Assembly: GCA_023333565.1 (NCBI GenBank)
Contig: JAJKFH010001934.1
Location: 62,001-126,000 of the forward strand
Direction of reading: 5' to 3'
From: Puffinus mauretanicus
Taxonomy: Eukaryota > Chordata > Aves > Procellariiformes > Procellariidae
DNA: 64,000 nucleotides
Both the position numbers and the translations under genes were made by a program. Positions 23,369 through 34,350 of the stretch are shown here, piece by piece. The notes under the pieces are model-generated. The model was not told the origin of the DNA and did no database searches. It worked only from the letters and a program-made list of their open reading frames with translations. Position 1 is the stretch's first letter. Each line of letters opens with the position of its first letter.

Positions 23369-23418
23369 CCTGACCTCCTCCTCCCCCGCGTGCCGCTTGG
23401 CCGAGCAGTTGCTGACAT
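23359..23418 (-). CDS. Overlapping upstream ORF (19 codons) at the AHDC1 start
   Basis: On the minus strand an ATG at 23418, in a weak context (C at -3), opens a 19-residue frame in +1 relative to AHDC1. It ends at a TGA at 23361-23359, inside the AHDC1 ORF, so the uORF overlaps the AHDC1 start by 10 bases (ATGCGCGTGA). Ribosomes using it would miss the 23368 start; leaky scanning would be needed. It lies in the same exon, so it would be present in every mature transcript containing this exon's 5' part. Whether it is translated or conserved is unknown. Confidence 0.4.
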   Translation of the reverse strand: MSATARPSGTRGRRRSGCA

Positions 23419-23445
23419 GGGGGTCGGGGAAGGTGAGACCGGGAC
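23369..23445 (-). other. AHDC1: 5' part of the AHDC1 coding exon, upstream of the standard start
   Basis: The minus strand has a pyrimidine-rich acceptor (CCCTCTTTGCCCCACGCAG) ending at 23446, so the exon begins at 23445. The 77 bases before the ATG contain two bases completing a codon plus 25 sense codons in frame with AHDC1 (ending in GEEEVR before MRVKP). In the standard view this is 5'UTR; with the upstream exons below it would be coding. Confidence 0.55.
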
Positions 23446-23868
23446 CTGCGTGGGGCAAAGAGGGGGACAATGAGGCTCCGAGGGCACCGCTGGCCGAAAG
23501 CAGCCGGCAGTGCCTTGCTCCATACCCCCCACCCTCGGAGAGAGGGTACCCGCATTCGCCCGCCCGGCTCATCCCTGCCTCCGCCAGGACCCGGCTGGCA
23601 CCGTGGGAACCTGCCCCCGCCACCCCCCTGCCTCCTCCCTTGCCCACCGCAGTGGTGGGGAAATGTGGTCCGCCCCCCTCCCCTGTTCGGGGGGGCTGGA
23701 TGCCCTCCCCACGACAGGACCACCCGTGCCAGCCCCCGGCTCGCCCCGGCGCAGAGCCACCTCCAAGGGAAAGCAGGGTGGCTGGTGCCCGTGGGGGTCT
23801 GGACTGCCCCGTCCCCGCCGTGGGGCAGGGCTGGGGGGTCCGGGGGGGTCGCCAGGACTGGGACTTAC

Positions 23869-23909
23869 CCTCGGCTTTGCTGCTGCTCCTGCTATTGCAC
23901 TTGAGCTCT
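23869..23909 (-). other. AHDC1: 41-bp AHDC1 microexon, in frame
   Basis: It is bounded by a near-perfect acceptor (CTCTGCACCCCTTCCTTTGCAG, last intron base 23910) and a strong donor (GAGG then GTAAGTCC, first intron base 23868). It reads [13 protein letters not shown] with one base left over at its 3' end, which matches the phase needed by the next exon. Likely one of the 5' exons of AHDC1, annotated as noncoding in human as far as I recall. The introns on either side are about 0.4 and 1.2 kb. Confidence 0.6.
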
Positions 23910-24116
23910 CTGCAAAGGAAGGGGTGCAGAGGGTTAGCCCCGAGATGGGGCAGGGGGGACACCTGGGTGCCCACCGCACCCACGGCTTCTTCACAGCACC
24001 AGTCCCTACAAGGGACATACCAGGGGCCGATCCTCCCGAACTCCCACAGCCGAGAGGGCAGCGCCCGCCCATCACCCTGGCGTCTGGGCTGCGAGCGGGG
24101 CAGGGCCGGGGAAGGG

Positions 24117-24470
24117 GCGGGGGGGGGGGGGAGGCTGCCTCCGATCTGGGGGACAGAGGGGACACGTTTACCCACCCCACCCCACCCCACCAACCCCTCC
24201 ACGGGGCCGGGGCGCTGGGGAGAGGGAGGGGGGTCTGGGGGGGTGCCCGGGGCGGGGGGGGGGGCGAGGCGGGGGCCCTACGGCCGCGCTGCCGCTAGGT
24301 GTCCCCGGCGAGCCGCGCTCCGCCCGCCGCCCCGGCCCGGCCCCCGCCGCCCCCCCGCCGCCCAGCGCCCCGGCCCGGCCGGACAGACAGACAGACAGAC
24401 CGCGGGGGGGGGTGGTGGGGGTGGTTGGGAAGTTCTTTGCCCGCGGAGGTGGCTCAGCATGTTCCGGCCC
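24117..24470. other. CpG-rich, G-run-rich intron segment
   Basis: Very CpG-dense sequence with G-runs (24118-24132, 24254-24268, 24403-24412) and a short TGGACAGACAGACAGACAGA microsatellite near 24379. It might act as an internal CpG island or alternative promoter for a short AHDC1 transcript starting just upstream of the 41-bp exon; nothing decides this. Confidence 0.3.
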
Positions 24471-24728
24471 GCCTCCCCTGCCTTCCCACCCACGCGTGGA
24501 CACCCCACGCACAGCTGCTGCCCCCCGCCCCTCCCCGCCCCGAGGTGAGATTGCCCGGTGCCAGCACCCCCCGGGGACCTCCCCGCATCGTGTCTGCCTC
24601 AGTTTCCCCTCGCTGGCAATGGGGGTACGAGCGAGGTCTGCGTGGGGTTGTGTTGCACAAGCACCCACGGGTGGGTAGGGGGGCCCGGCACCTGGCACGG
24701 GGCCCATGCGCCGACTGCACAGCCCACC

Positions 24729-24955
24729 CTGCACCCCACGGGGGGGCTGCAGGCATCCCTCTTTGCCCCCCACCCCCCAGCCAAGGGCTTTGCAAAGCTG
24801 CGGAGCCCCCCCTCCACCATCCCCAGGGATGCTTTGCTGCACCCCACGGGGGGCTGCAGGCATCCCTCTTTGCCCCTCCCCCCCAGCCAAGGGCTTTGCA
24901 AAGCCACGGAGCCCCCCGCCGCCATCCCCAGGGATGCTTTGCAGCCCCCCACTCC
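24729..24955. repeat. 109-bp tandem duplication, about two copies
   Basis: CTGCACCCCACGGGGGGCTG recurs at 24729 and 24838 and the following approximately 109 bases match closely, including GCCAAGGGCTTTGCAAAG. A recent intronic duplication. Confidence 0.85.
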
Positions 24956-25070
24956 CACCAAGGCAGGGACAGGCAGAGCAAGAGGCAGTAAAATTTGCTT
25001 CCAACCCCCCCACCACCTCCCGGTGCAGCCCCCGCTCCCCATTCCCGGGGCGAGGGCCCCCCCGGGGTAC

Positions 25071-25233
25071 CTGGGCCGCGGGTGCTTGCAGTGCAGGTTC
25101 ACTTTGAAGCTCCTGCCGTCGCCGTCGCTGCCGGGCTGGCGGGGGCCGGAGCCCTGGGCACGCGGGAACCACTCGGCTGGCGGGCTGGCACCGTTCTCCA
25201 GTGCGATGGGCTGGCAGGCGACCGAGCTCCCAT
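25071..25233 (-). other. AHDC1: 163-bp AHDC1 upstream exon, open in frame
   Basis: The minus strand has acceptor TGCTTGCTCAAGCAG (last intron base 25234) and donor CAG then GTACCCC (first intron base 25070). One frame is open through all 163 bases and reads protein-like sequence, including VACQPIALENG, PPAEWFPRAQ and RSFKVNLHCKHPRP. It ends with two bases (AG) that join the 41-bp exon in frame to give Arg-Glu-Leu. Its own first two bases (AT) require one base from an upstream exon, which the exon ending at 37811 supplies. Human AHDC1 5' exons are, from memory, considered noncoding, so coding status is a prediction. Confidence 0.5.
25099..25233 (-). CDS. Alternative 44-codon ORF starting at the first base of the 163-bp exon
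   Basis: The exon begins with ATG itself; read from there (a different frame from AHDC1) it gives 44 residues starting MGARSPASPS and stopping at 25099. In transcripts that do not use an in-frame upstream ATG this would act as a uORF. Ser/Ala/Pro-rich composition argues against a functional peptide. Confidence 0.2.
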   Translation of the reverse strand: MGARSPASPSHWRTVPARQPSGSRVPRAPAPASPAATATAGASK

Positions 25234-25839
25234 CTGCTTGAGCAAGCATAGAGACACCCCCCCCATGTCAGCCCAGGGGCCCCCCTCCCCAGGGAGCACC
25301 CCCTGCCCTGGGCTGGAGTGGGTGCCCGCAGGGCTGGGCACGCTGCGTGCCCCCTGTTCACGCCTCCCCCTCAAAGCCACAGTCCACGGGGACACCCAGG
25401 GACCAGCGCTGTCCCCTCCGCCCCACAGGATGGGGCCCATCACGGGATGCCCGGGCACGGGGTGGCATTTTGGGGCAGGATATCCCTTTCCTCCCTGCCA
25501 TGGCCGTGCCTTGAGCCGGGGGCTGCCCACCCGAGGCAGGGCATCACCCCGCCAGGCTGCGGGCGCATGTGTGCATGTCCACACGGATGTGCATGTTGCA
25601 CACATGTTGCCCCTGCTCCCCCGTGTGACACCGGCGTGCTGGGGCTCCAGGCACCCAAAGCAGCTGCTCATCCGGCACAGGGGTACACGGCAGAACCCCC
25701 CAACCCATCGCGGTCCCCCCGTGCCTGCGTGTCCGCCTGTTCCCCCCCGCCCCGGAGCAGCGTGTGAATCCCTGCCTGTTGGCTCCCTCCCCCAGCACAC
25801 ACCCGCAGACACACACCCGCAGCCGCTCGGCGGGATCCA

Positions 25840-26115
25840 GGCTCTTTCCCGGTGTCTGGATTAGCGTGACAACTTATCAACAAGGCAGGGAAAGAGAATT
25901 CAAACCTGTCAGTCCATCCGCATCCTCCCCCCCCTCCCCCCCCGCCTCCCTTCCCCGTCTCCCCACCAGCCTTTGGGCGCAGCGCTGGCACGGAGGAGAT
26001 GCGGGCACCTCTCCGGCAAACGCCGCCGTGTTGCCTGCACGGTGTTGAGTTACGCCAAGGGCAATGTGGAGCAGGAAAATATGTGCTAGAAAGACCGGTC
26101 TAGTCTCTGATGAAG
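25840..26115. other. AT-rich intronic islands, candidate enhancer
   Basis: Two lower-GC pockets (about 25845-25910 with GGATTAGCGTGACAACTTATC, and 26035-26130 with AAAATATGTGCTAG and GAAAGACCGGTCTAG) stand out from a GC-rich intron. Inferred candidate conserved noncoding element. Confidence 0.28.
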
Positions 26116-26911
26116 CTGCTAATGTGCCCGGAGAGCTGTTGGAGGGGAGGCGGGCAGGAAGGAAGCAAACGGGAGGTTTTCCAGAACAGCCGCTGGGAGC
26201 CGGTCCCTGCCGCACACGCTGCGCACGGCTCGACGGGGAGGACCGGGGCGGCACGGGGCGTGGGGCGCGGCCCCCCCATCTCTGCGCCGGTGTCGTCCCC
26301 CCCCCCACCCTGCGTGTCCATGGCGCACGGAGCTGCGGATGTATTGGCAAACCCTGTGGGATGCCCATGGGGTCCCCAACGGGGTGCATGGCACCCACTG
26401 GTGTGCACCCATGGGTGCCAGAGGTGCTGGGCACGTCCCCCCTGCCCTGCCCTGCCCGTCCAGCCGGCTCTTACCCCACACTGGCTGGTGTCACCCTCGG
26501 ACCCGCTGCCACCCCCAGCAGGGCCACGTGTCCGGTGACAAGGTGGGGGACGCTCCCCATGCCATGCCAGCGCTCCTCCCTCACCCCAATCGAACCACCA
26601 CCATCCAGCCACCCCCCACAGCGGCCACCACCTGCACCCCTCACCTAGCACCCACCAAGCCACAGGGCCAGGCAGCACCCACCATCCCCACCCCACCACC
26701 CACCCACGCCATAGGGCGCAGGATGGGAGCCCGGCCCCGGGTGGTGGGGAGGGGGCTGCGGTGGGGGAGCCGGGTGCGCCGGGATGCTCGCCGCGCCGCC
26801 GCGCTCACTTTCACCTCCCTGCTCAGCCCCAGGCAGCCGCCACATGTTTCGCATTAGGCTCTCCGGACTTCGCCATTCCTGGCTTGCTCGCCAGGGGTAG
26901 GGCCTTTTTCC

Positions 26912-26996
26912 TTCTTTTTTTTTTTTTTTTTTTTCCCCCTTTTTTTTTTTTTAATTTTTTTTTCTCTCTTTTTTTTTTTTTTTTTTTTTTTCTCTT
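26912..26996. repeat. Compound poly(T) tract
   Basis: Four T-runs separated by CCCCC, AA and CTC fill this stretch. On the AHDC1 sense strand it is a purine A-tract. No SINE or LINE body adjoins it. Confidence 0.9.
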
Positions 26997-27179
26997 CGCT
27001 GGTTACAAAACACCAGCCGAGACCACACAAGCGAAGAGGGATGGAGGGAACGAAACGAGAAGGAGAGATAGATGGGCGCCCGCGGGTGGGGGAGAGGCGG
27101 CGAGGCCGGGTGCTGCGGTGGGGCTGGGGGGGGGGGGCTGATGCGGGGCGGCGGGGGTGGGGGGGGGGGGAAGCGGACG

Positions 27180-27390
27180 AGATTGCAGTCACCTCCGCTT
27201 CCCACCTCCTGACCCCGCAGCCCTGCAAAGATAACAGCCCCCGAAGACTGCTGACTCGCCTCGCAGAAATCCAATATCCTCGCCTGGTGAACTAATCGAC
27301 TACCTGGGCTCGCCACCTCCCCTGCCCGGGCTTAATCCTGCTGCTGCAAAGCTTTAATTAGTTTAACGGTTTCAGGCTTGACAGAGGTTG
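27180..27390. other. AT-rich intronic island with GATA and homeodomain motifs
   Basis: Contains AAAGATAACAG, CCAATATCC, GAACTAATCG and CTTTAATTAGTTTAACGG (about 27350). Low CpG within a GC-rich intron. Candidate conserved enhancer; motif-based inference only. Confidence 0.3.
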
Positions 27391-29819
27391 GCGGCAAGTG
27401 GCATGGCCCCCCCCTCCCCGGACAGGCTCCTGGGGGGCTCCTGCTTGGGTGGCAGGGGTGCTGCAGGGTGGGAGAAGTGGCACCATGAGGGCACTGCGGG
27501 CTGCTGTCCCCCCCCCCCCCGCCTTTCCAGGTCCCCTGAGGCTGCTGGCACCCGGCCCTGACCCCCAGCGCTGGCAGAGGGGGGGTGGGCATGGAAGGGC
27601 TCGCTTGGCACCGGCGTGGCGGCGGCTTGCGGCAGAGGGATGGCCCCGCAAGACGCGGACGTGGTTTGGTGCCCGGCTCTGAGGCCACCCAGACGTCAGG
27701 GTGGGGCCGGAGATGCCACCGGGAGACAGGCAGGCGGCAGGGACCCAGCCGCCACACAGATGGGGACACGCCGGCCTGCCGCCTCCCACCCCGCCGGGGC
27801 ACCGTGCCGAGCTGCCCGCGGCGGCAGCGCCGGGGACGGGGGGTCCTCCCCATCGCCCTGCTGCCTCCCAGGTCCCTGGGCACCGCGGGGCGCCGGGAGG
27901 GATGAGGGTGGCCCTAAATACCCCCACGTGGGTGTGGTGGGGTCCCTGGGTACCCCCATCACCCGTGTTCTGCGTGCACAGCTGGCCCTTGCGTGTGCAC
28001 AAACACATCTGGGGCACTGCAGATGTGCCCCCCCCCCCCCCCCTTTGCAGACACACATGATGTGGCATCACGGGGTGTCCCGCTCCTGCGTCCACCCTTG
28101 CACAAGCCCGGGGCGGCTGTGGCGGTGCCTCTCCCTTGCACACTCACCCGCACACTCGCACGCGACCGGGGCACGGCGGAGGTTTTCCTCCCTCGCACAC
28201 GCACCTCTGGGGGCACAGCGGAGGTGCAGCTCCCTTGCACGCACACACACACATGCCCGGGGCACCGGGGAGGTGCCTCCCTTTGTACACCCCCCCCCCC
28301 ACCCCACTGCTGTCCCCTCCGCGCCCCCTCGCACGCTCCCGTACCCCCCTTCCTTGCTGACATGCACCCGGCCCCCCACCCCCACCCCGTGAGTCCCCCC
28401 CGGAGCCCGTCCTGCGCCTGCTGACACCAATGGAAAATCCCCTCCAGTGACAGCTTCCTGGCAGGCGCTTTCCGAGGGTTTCCGTGTTCCCCAGCCAGCC
28501 CCCCCCCGGCCACCTCCTCCCTGCGCTGTGCGGGGGGTCAGGCAGGCAGGAGGAACCCCCCGCCTTTGCCCACGCCACCCCGACTTCCACGTCCCCCTCG
28601 CCTTGGCATCGTGGTCCCCACCCCAAAGCACGCGGGTTCTGCTCCCTCTCCTCTTCCTCCCCGCACCTCATCCTGCCTGCACCCCATGCACCGGGCATCC
28701 CCTGCCACCGCCCTGCCCGCCTCTGGAACGGGGGCACCCATCAGCACCAGGGGTGCTTTGGGATCCCACCTAGAAACCTGCCCGGGGCACCCCCCCGCCT
28801 CGGGGACCCACCACCCTGCGATGCCACCGGCGCATGAGTTGGGAGCAGGGCAAGAGCCGGGGGTCCAGAGGGGTGGGCACAGATGGGTGCTGGGGCACAG
28901 GGTGCTTTGCAGACAGGGGTGCGGGGTGCTTGCAGGCAGCCCTGACCCCTCCTTTGGTTGTCACCCCGCTCCCGCCGCGGTTCGAACCCGTCCATGGCCA
29001 CGTCCCCCCGCCGCCCTGCCCTCTGCCGCGCTGGTAATGAGGCGATGGAGCAGATGGCGCCTGGGTTTCATTTTAGGTAACGGGTCCAGCCGAGCTGCCC
29101 GGTTGCCGGTTCCCCTCGCGGGGTTGTCGGTCACCAGAGGAGAGGTTTTTTGGGGTCCCCCCCCAAGGAGGGAGCTGGTGGGGGACCATGTCCCCCCCCA
29201 CCGCGGTGCCGGGATGCGGTGCTGCCGCGGGAGGAGATGGTGCTGCTGCAGGAGATGCTGCTGCAGGAAGGGCTTGGCTGGCGCCTGGGGCAAACGGACC
29301 TGGGAGACATGGCCCCAAGGGAGAGCTGGGGTGGGGAGCCACCCTCCCATGGCACCCCGGGGTGCCACGTCCCCGGGGCAGGCTCAGGCACCCGCCCTGG
29401 CACTGGGGAGGGGGCTCTGGGACCGGCTGGGTATAAACAGGGGGTGCCTGCAGGCCTCGGCATCCCCCCGACCACCCGGCGCTGCAGCAAGGCAGGGTGA
29501 GAAACTCATTGCCAAAACAGCGCCGAAAATCCCGGCTGGCCCTGGAAGCAGGGACCCCGGGGACACCGATGTCCCCACGCTGCTGGGGACGACGCTGAGT
29601 CGGGGGACACAGCCCTTCTCTCGGGCCCGGCCCCAGTGTGCTGCTGCCACTGGGGTCTCCTGCAGCACAGTCCCCAGCCTGGCTGGTGGCACCTTCCAGG
29701 CCTGGTGGTCCTGGAGCTGGTGGGACCCTTGATGGGTTCAGCCCTCAGCCCCGTAACGTGTCACGGTGCCCTCGAGGTGGGCGGGGATGGGGATGCCTGC
29801 TCAGGCCCCTGTTACCGCT

Positions 29820-30260
29820 GTTGCAAGAAACCATCTCCCCTGCAACGACCATCTCCCCCGCAAGAAACCATCTCCCCTGCAAGGACCATCTCCCCTGCAA
29901 GAAACCATCTCCCCTGCAAGAAACCATCTCCCCCACAAGAAACCATCTCCCCTGCAAGAAACCATCTCCCCTGCAACGACCATCTCCCCCGCAAGAAACC
30001 ATCTCCCCTGCAAGGACCATCTCCCCTGCAAGAAACCATCTCCCCTGCAAGAAACCATCTCCCTGCAAGAAACCATCTCCCCGCAAGAAACCATCTCCCC
30101 TCCAAGGCAAGAAACCGCAAGAAACCATCTCCCCTGCAAGAGCCATCCCTCCTGCAACGACCACCTTCCTGCAACGACCACCTCCCCTGCAACGACCACC
30201 TCCCCTGCAACGACCATTTTCCCCTGCAATCATCTCCCCCTGCAAGAAACCATTTCCCCT
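29820..30260. repeat. 17-19 bp minisatellite, over 20 copies
   Basis: Units AAACCATCTCCCCTGCAAG and shorter CGACCATCTCCCCTGCA alternate in blocks; landmarks at 29886, 29905 and 29924 give 19 bp. C-rich on the plus strand, so G-rich on the AHDC1 sense strand. The Ile/Ser/Pro/Ala/Arg/Asn/His-type frames across it are artefacts. Confidence 0.93.
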
Positions 30261-31744
30261 CGGACCCTCTCTCCCCTCCTCACAGGCCCGGGTGGGCGCA
30301 GCCGCCCGGGGACACGGGTGCGGGGGCCATGCTCCCCTCCACGCCCAAACACCCCCAGCAGCAGCACCCAACGCGGACGCAGCCCCCCTCTCCCACTCCA
30401 ACCCCCTTGGCCTCAGAGGGGTCTGACCCCCCTCCCTGGCTGGGGGGGGGGGGGCAGGAGGTGGCGGTGGGGCCGGGGGGGGGGACCGGGGGAGGTTGGG
30501 CGGTGAAACCGCTCGACAGATGGACTGCAGAGACGGTGGCACCTCGGCCGGCTGGAGCCCGGAGCCGCAGTTCAGAGCTAGCAGGGAAACGGGCTAAATT
30601 TAGCTGCTTTCCTCGGTGCCAGCTTTGTTCCCCCGCCCCGTCGAGCCCGACGCAGGAGGCGAACAGCCAGCCTGGCCCCCTCCTCTGCCCTCTCCCTGCC
30701 AGGGTGAGGGGACACCCCAGTATCCATCCCTCGGGGTGCCAGGGGCTCCTCGGGGTGCCGGGTATTTTTCCACGCACGTCTCCGTCCGATGGCTGTTCCC
30801 GGCGGTGCCGTGGGGTGCTTTGCCCCCAGCGTGGTGAGCGTGCCCTGGGGTGTGTCGTGTGTCCCCCCCCCCTCCCCCCCCCCAAAAAATGCGCTGGCAG
30901 GCCTGAGGCTGCGCAGACGGCCGCGGCCCCCCTCTCCGGGCTCCCTGTTATAGCCACAGCATGAGTCACAGCCCCGGTGTGTCCCTGCCCAGTGCCGGCC
31001 ATGCCGGGTCATGTAACACCCGCGGCCGCGCCGGCGCTGAAGGGGGGCTCCATCCCCTACCCACGCCACCCCCTGCCCACAGCCTCCAGCACCCAGGGTG
31101 GCTCTGCAAGGGGAGGACCTGCTGGGGGACCCCCAGGGTTGGGGTGGGGGTGGGGGAAGGAAGGTGCAGAGGCGATGCTCAGCTCCCCCTCCTCCCCGTT
31201 CGCAGCCGGCGGCGAGGCGGCGGTGCGCTGCGGGTTAACGCCAAGCGGGGCCGGGATCCTGCGAGGCCAGTAACATTTGGAAGGCGCCAGATGGACGCGT
31301 GCCCATGCCGAAGGCTCGCTCGGCACAGCCACGCTCCCCCGGCGCTGGAGCTGGGGGGCTGCCCAGGGTAGCAAAGGGGCGCCCGCCGGGATGCGGGGAT
31401 GTTGACCCATATGCCAGCCAAGGTCCTGGGGTCACCCAGCACCCCAACTCATACCCCCACCACCATCACCATCGTCGCCCCCCCCCCACCACCACCACCA
31501 CGCTTGTAGCCCCACCGCAGGGAATGGCGGCAGCGGGGTCCAGGTGCAATGGGCTGTGCCCACGGCATCACCGCTGCACCCATTCGGTGCCGACACCGCG
31601 CCGGGGTGGCCAGGTGGGGACCGGGGGGGGTCCAGGCAGGGGGAGAGCAGCCAGTTGCTTGCTTGGCCAATTTTAGAAACTGGCTAGACAAGAAAAGCAG
31701 AATGGGCCGGGCAGGATTTACGGCCGGGCTGGTGTCAGGGTGGG

Positions 31745-31773
31745 TTTTTTTTTTTTCTTTTTTTTTTTTTCTT

Positions 31774-31805
<32 letters not shown>
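31745..31805. repeat. Poly(T) tract
   Basis: Long T-runs with three isolated C interruptions, ending in about 33 T. It lies about 130 bases left of the perfect hairpin at 31934. Confidence 0.92.
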
Positions 31806-31806
<1 letters not shown>

Positions 31807-31933
31807 GTGGGAAGCACACACGAGTCGAGCGGAAACTCCTGGCTGCGGATCCTGTTTCCTGGGAGATGCGGCGCGGTGCAGGGCCGACTGGGGCCGAGCT
31901 GGGGTGTGGGAGCCACTGGGGACGATGCCAGCC

Positions 31934-32023
31934 CCGGCGTGCCGGGGCAAGGGCGCGGGGAGGGGGGCAGCCCCACTTTTGTGGGGCTGCCCCCCTCCCC
32001 GCGCCCTTGCCCCGGCACGCCGG
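31934..32023. repeat. Perfect inverted repeat: 43-bp arms, 4-base TTTT loop
   Basis: Bases 31934-31976 and 31981-32023 are exact reverse complements, separated only by TTTT at 31977-31980. The match stops cleanly at both outer ends (31933 C against 32024 C). The arms are very GC-rich. Either a template-switch mutation or a sequencing/assembly fold-back. Confidence 0.95.
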
Positions 32024-32079
32024 CAGCCTGGCACCCCACACACAGGGTGCACAGAGGGGATGCACCCACCGACAGGTAT

Positions 32080-32615
32080 GGGTGCAGGCGTGCATGTGCA
32101 CGGGGCTGCAGGTGCACAAGGCGGTTGTGCACACGCGGGAGCGGGCACAGGTACATGCATGGGTGGGAGGACTGTGCACCCACGGGTGCACCCATGGGAA
32201 GCATTGTGTACACACAGGTGCACCCACGGGGGAGGGTTGCACACACGCGGGTGCACCCACGCACACAAGCACGGGTACAGGTGCACGCGTGCACCTACAT
32301 GGGTGCAGGTGCACACATGTATCGGAACATGCATGCGCACAGATGGGTGCACACTGGGTGCACCCACGCAGACGAGCACGGGTACAGGTGCACGCGTGCA
32401 CCTACATGGGTGCAGGTGCACACATGTATCGGAACATGCATGCGCACAGATGGGTGCACACGTGGGTGCACCTACGCAGATGAGCACGGGTACGGGCGCA
32501 CGCGTGCACCTACATGGGTGCAGGTGCACACACAGGTACAGAAACATGCACAGGCACTGGCGTGCACACAGGTGGGTGCACACGTGGGTGCACACAGGCA
32601 CACGCACGCAGGTGT
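32080..32615. repeat. 107-108 bp tandem repeat of GTGCAC-rich, Z-DNA-prone units
   Basis: ACCTACATGGGTGCAGG recurs at 32293, 32400 and 32508. Units carry GTGCACGCGTGCAC, a palindrome of alternating purine and pyrimidine, and many GCACAC/GTGCAC blocks. Flanking sequence from about 32080 is a more degenerate version. Confidence 0.88.
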
Positions 32616-33369
32616 GATGGCACACGGATGTGCAGCACCCGCCTCCCATGCACCCGCAGGATCACACCCACTCCGGGGTACAATGCACCGCCAAGCACCG
32701 CCGTGCCCCCGCACCCTCCCGGCCATGCGGAGCCGGCAGCCCCAGCCGGACACCCAGGCAGCACCCATGGGCTCCCGCAGTGCAGGGACCCCCTAGCCCC
32801 CCAGTACAGCCAGGCTGACACCGCAGATCCCCATCCCACACCCCAGCAGCGGCAGAAGCAAGAGGCCATTGACAGCTCATGCCGGGGGGGCACGCTGGGT
32901 TTTGCCCCGATGAGAGCGGGTGACCCCAAAACACAATTCACCCTTCACCTTTGAGAGGCCGTGGTGGCCCCCCCAAAAAGCCAGAGGTGCGAGGAAGGTG
33001 CGAGCGGAGCGAAAGCGCCCGGGGTCTGGCAGCGGTGGCACAGGTACGCATGGGGAAACTGAGGCAGGGAACAGGGCGGGCTGTGCCTGGGGTGCGGATG
33101 GAAACAGGGAGCTGCAGCCAACTCCCCCAGAGCACCCAGGCGTCCTGCACCGCCCCAGCCCCCCAGCTCCGCTCCCACCCAGCTGCCCTCCCAGCTCCGG
33201 TTACAGCCGCGACTGGGCCAGGCTGCGGCACGGCGTGTCCCGGGGCGGGGGGGGGGCCGGGCTCCGGGGGATCAGAGCACCCAGCTCTCCCCGCACCCAG
33301 CCACAACCCACCGGCATCCCTGATCCAGCCACATAGGAGCCTCAGAGCACACACACCTAGAGATAAACC

Positions 33370-33720
33370 TAATTTTTTTTTTTTTTTTTTTTTTTTTTTT
33401 CTTCCCCCCTCGCCAGGGAGCTTTCCATTAAAATTGGAAGAACGCAACTTGCCGGCAGAGCCCCGGCGCGGATCGTACACAGCCTGTCACTCACACATCA
33501 CTTTGTAGATGCCCATAAATTGCTTCATTACCTCTTCTAATTGAGGAGAACGCAGCTGCTGTGGGGCGGTGACAGAGCGCCTTCCCTTTGAAGGATGCTT
33601 CGCTCTCCAAAGACGGGTCCGGCAGAGCCGCAGAGCCCCACCGACATCCCAATAATAATAATAATAATAATAGGAATAATAACGATAATAACAGTATCCA
33701 AGCAAAATCCCTCGGCAAAG
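33370..33720. other. Poly(T) tract plus AT-rich island and AAT microsatellite
   Basis: About 30 T end at 33400. The segment 33480-33560 (CACATCACTTTGTAGATGCC, ATTGCTTCATTACC, TTCTAATTGAGG) looks like a conserved noncoding element. An (AAT)7 run occupies about 33651-33671 and a degenerate form continues to 33705. Confidence 0.5.
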
Positions 33721-34194
33721 GGCAGCGGGGCTCACGTGCGTTGGAGCCCGCTTGCGGGAGGGGGATGAGGTGCTCGGCGGGCCCTGCGCCGGTGGGGAAA
33801 CTGAGGCACGAGGGAGGTTGCACCGTGCACGGGGAGAGGGCGGGGATGCAAACCCCTGCGTCACACCGGGACCCTGGGGGGGACCATGGTGGTGACAGGG
33901 TTTAGGGACAGAGGACGGAGCGGGAGGGGGGGGGCAGAGGACGGAGCACCCCCCCTGGCCCGCGGTGGAGATTTGGGGGGGCAAGGAGGGATTTACAGGG
34001 GCCCGGCGCTACCAAAACTCCCCGGGGAACTTCCCACCCTGCTCAGGGGCTACATCCTCCCAGCTTCACCCGCACGAAGCCAGGGGTGCCTGTCACCCTC
34101 CTGCGTCCCCGGCCCCTGCACCCCGTCCCCGGGCGGGCCCCCCGGCTTTGTCTGGCAGGCGGCGAGCGGCTGCGGCTGGGCTCGGTCCCCTCGC

Positions 34195-34350
34195 AGGATA
34201 CTGCAGAAGGATTTACTGTATTGCAGCTTGTGCTGGCTGCAGCCCAGCGCACAATAGATTAGCTGTAGCCCAGGGCAGCACGTTGCGGGGGAAGGAAGGT
34301 GGGATTCATTCGGATGCAGATTGCAGGGCATTTGCTGCAGTATACTGCAG
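34195..34350. other. AT-rich island with repeated CTGCAG/ATTGCAG motifs
   Basis: Contains ATACTGCAG, GTATTGCAG, GATTGCAGG and the perfect 16-bp palindrome CTGCAGTATACTGCAG at 34335-34350, all within 160 bases. Low CpG compared with flanks. Confidence 0.45.

Noticed and set aside
23446..24202. Upstream continuation of the AHDC1 open frame to an ATG at 24202
   Set aside because: The stretch crosses two regions bounded by excellent splice sites (23446-23868 and 23910 onward), has GC-rich random-looking composition, and mammalian AHDC1 starts at MRVKP. Only the exon parts were kept as possibly coding.
26912..26996. Poly(T) tracts as tails of retroposed elements
   Set aside because: No SINE, CR1 or processed-gene body, and no target-site duplication, could be seen next to any of the tracts.
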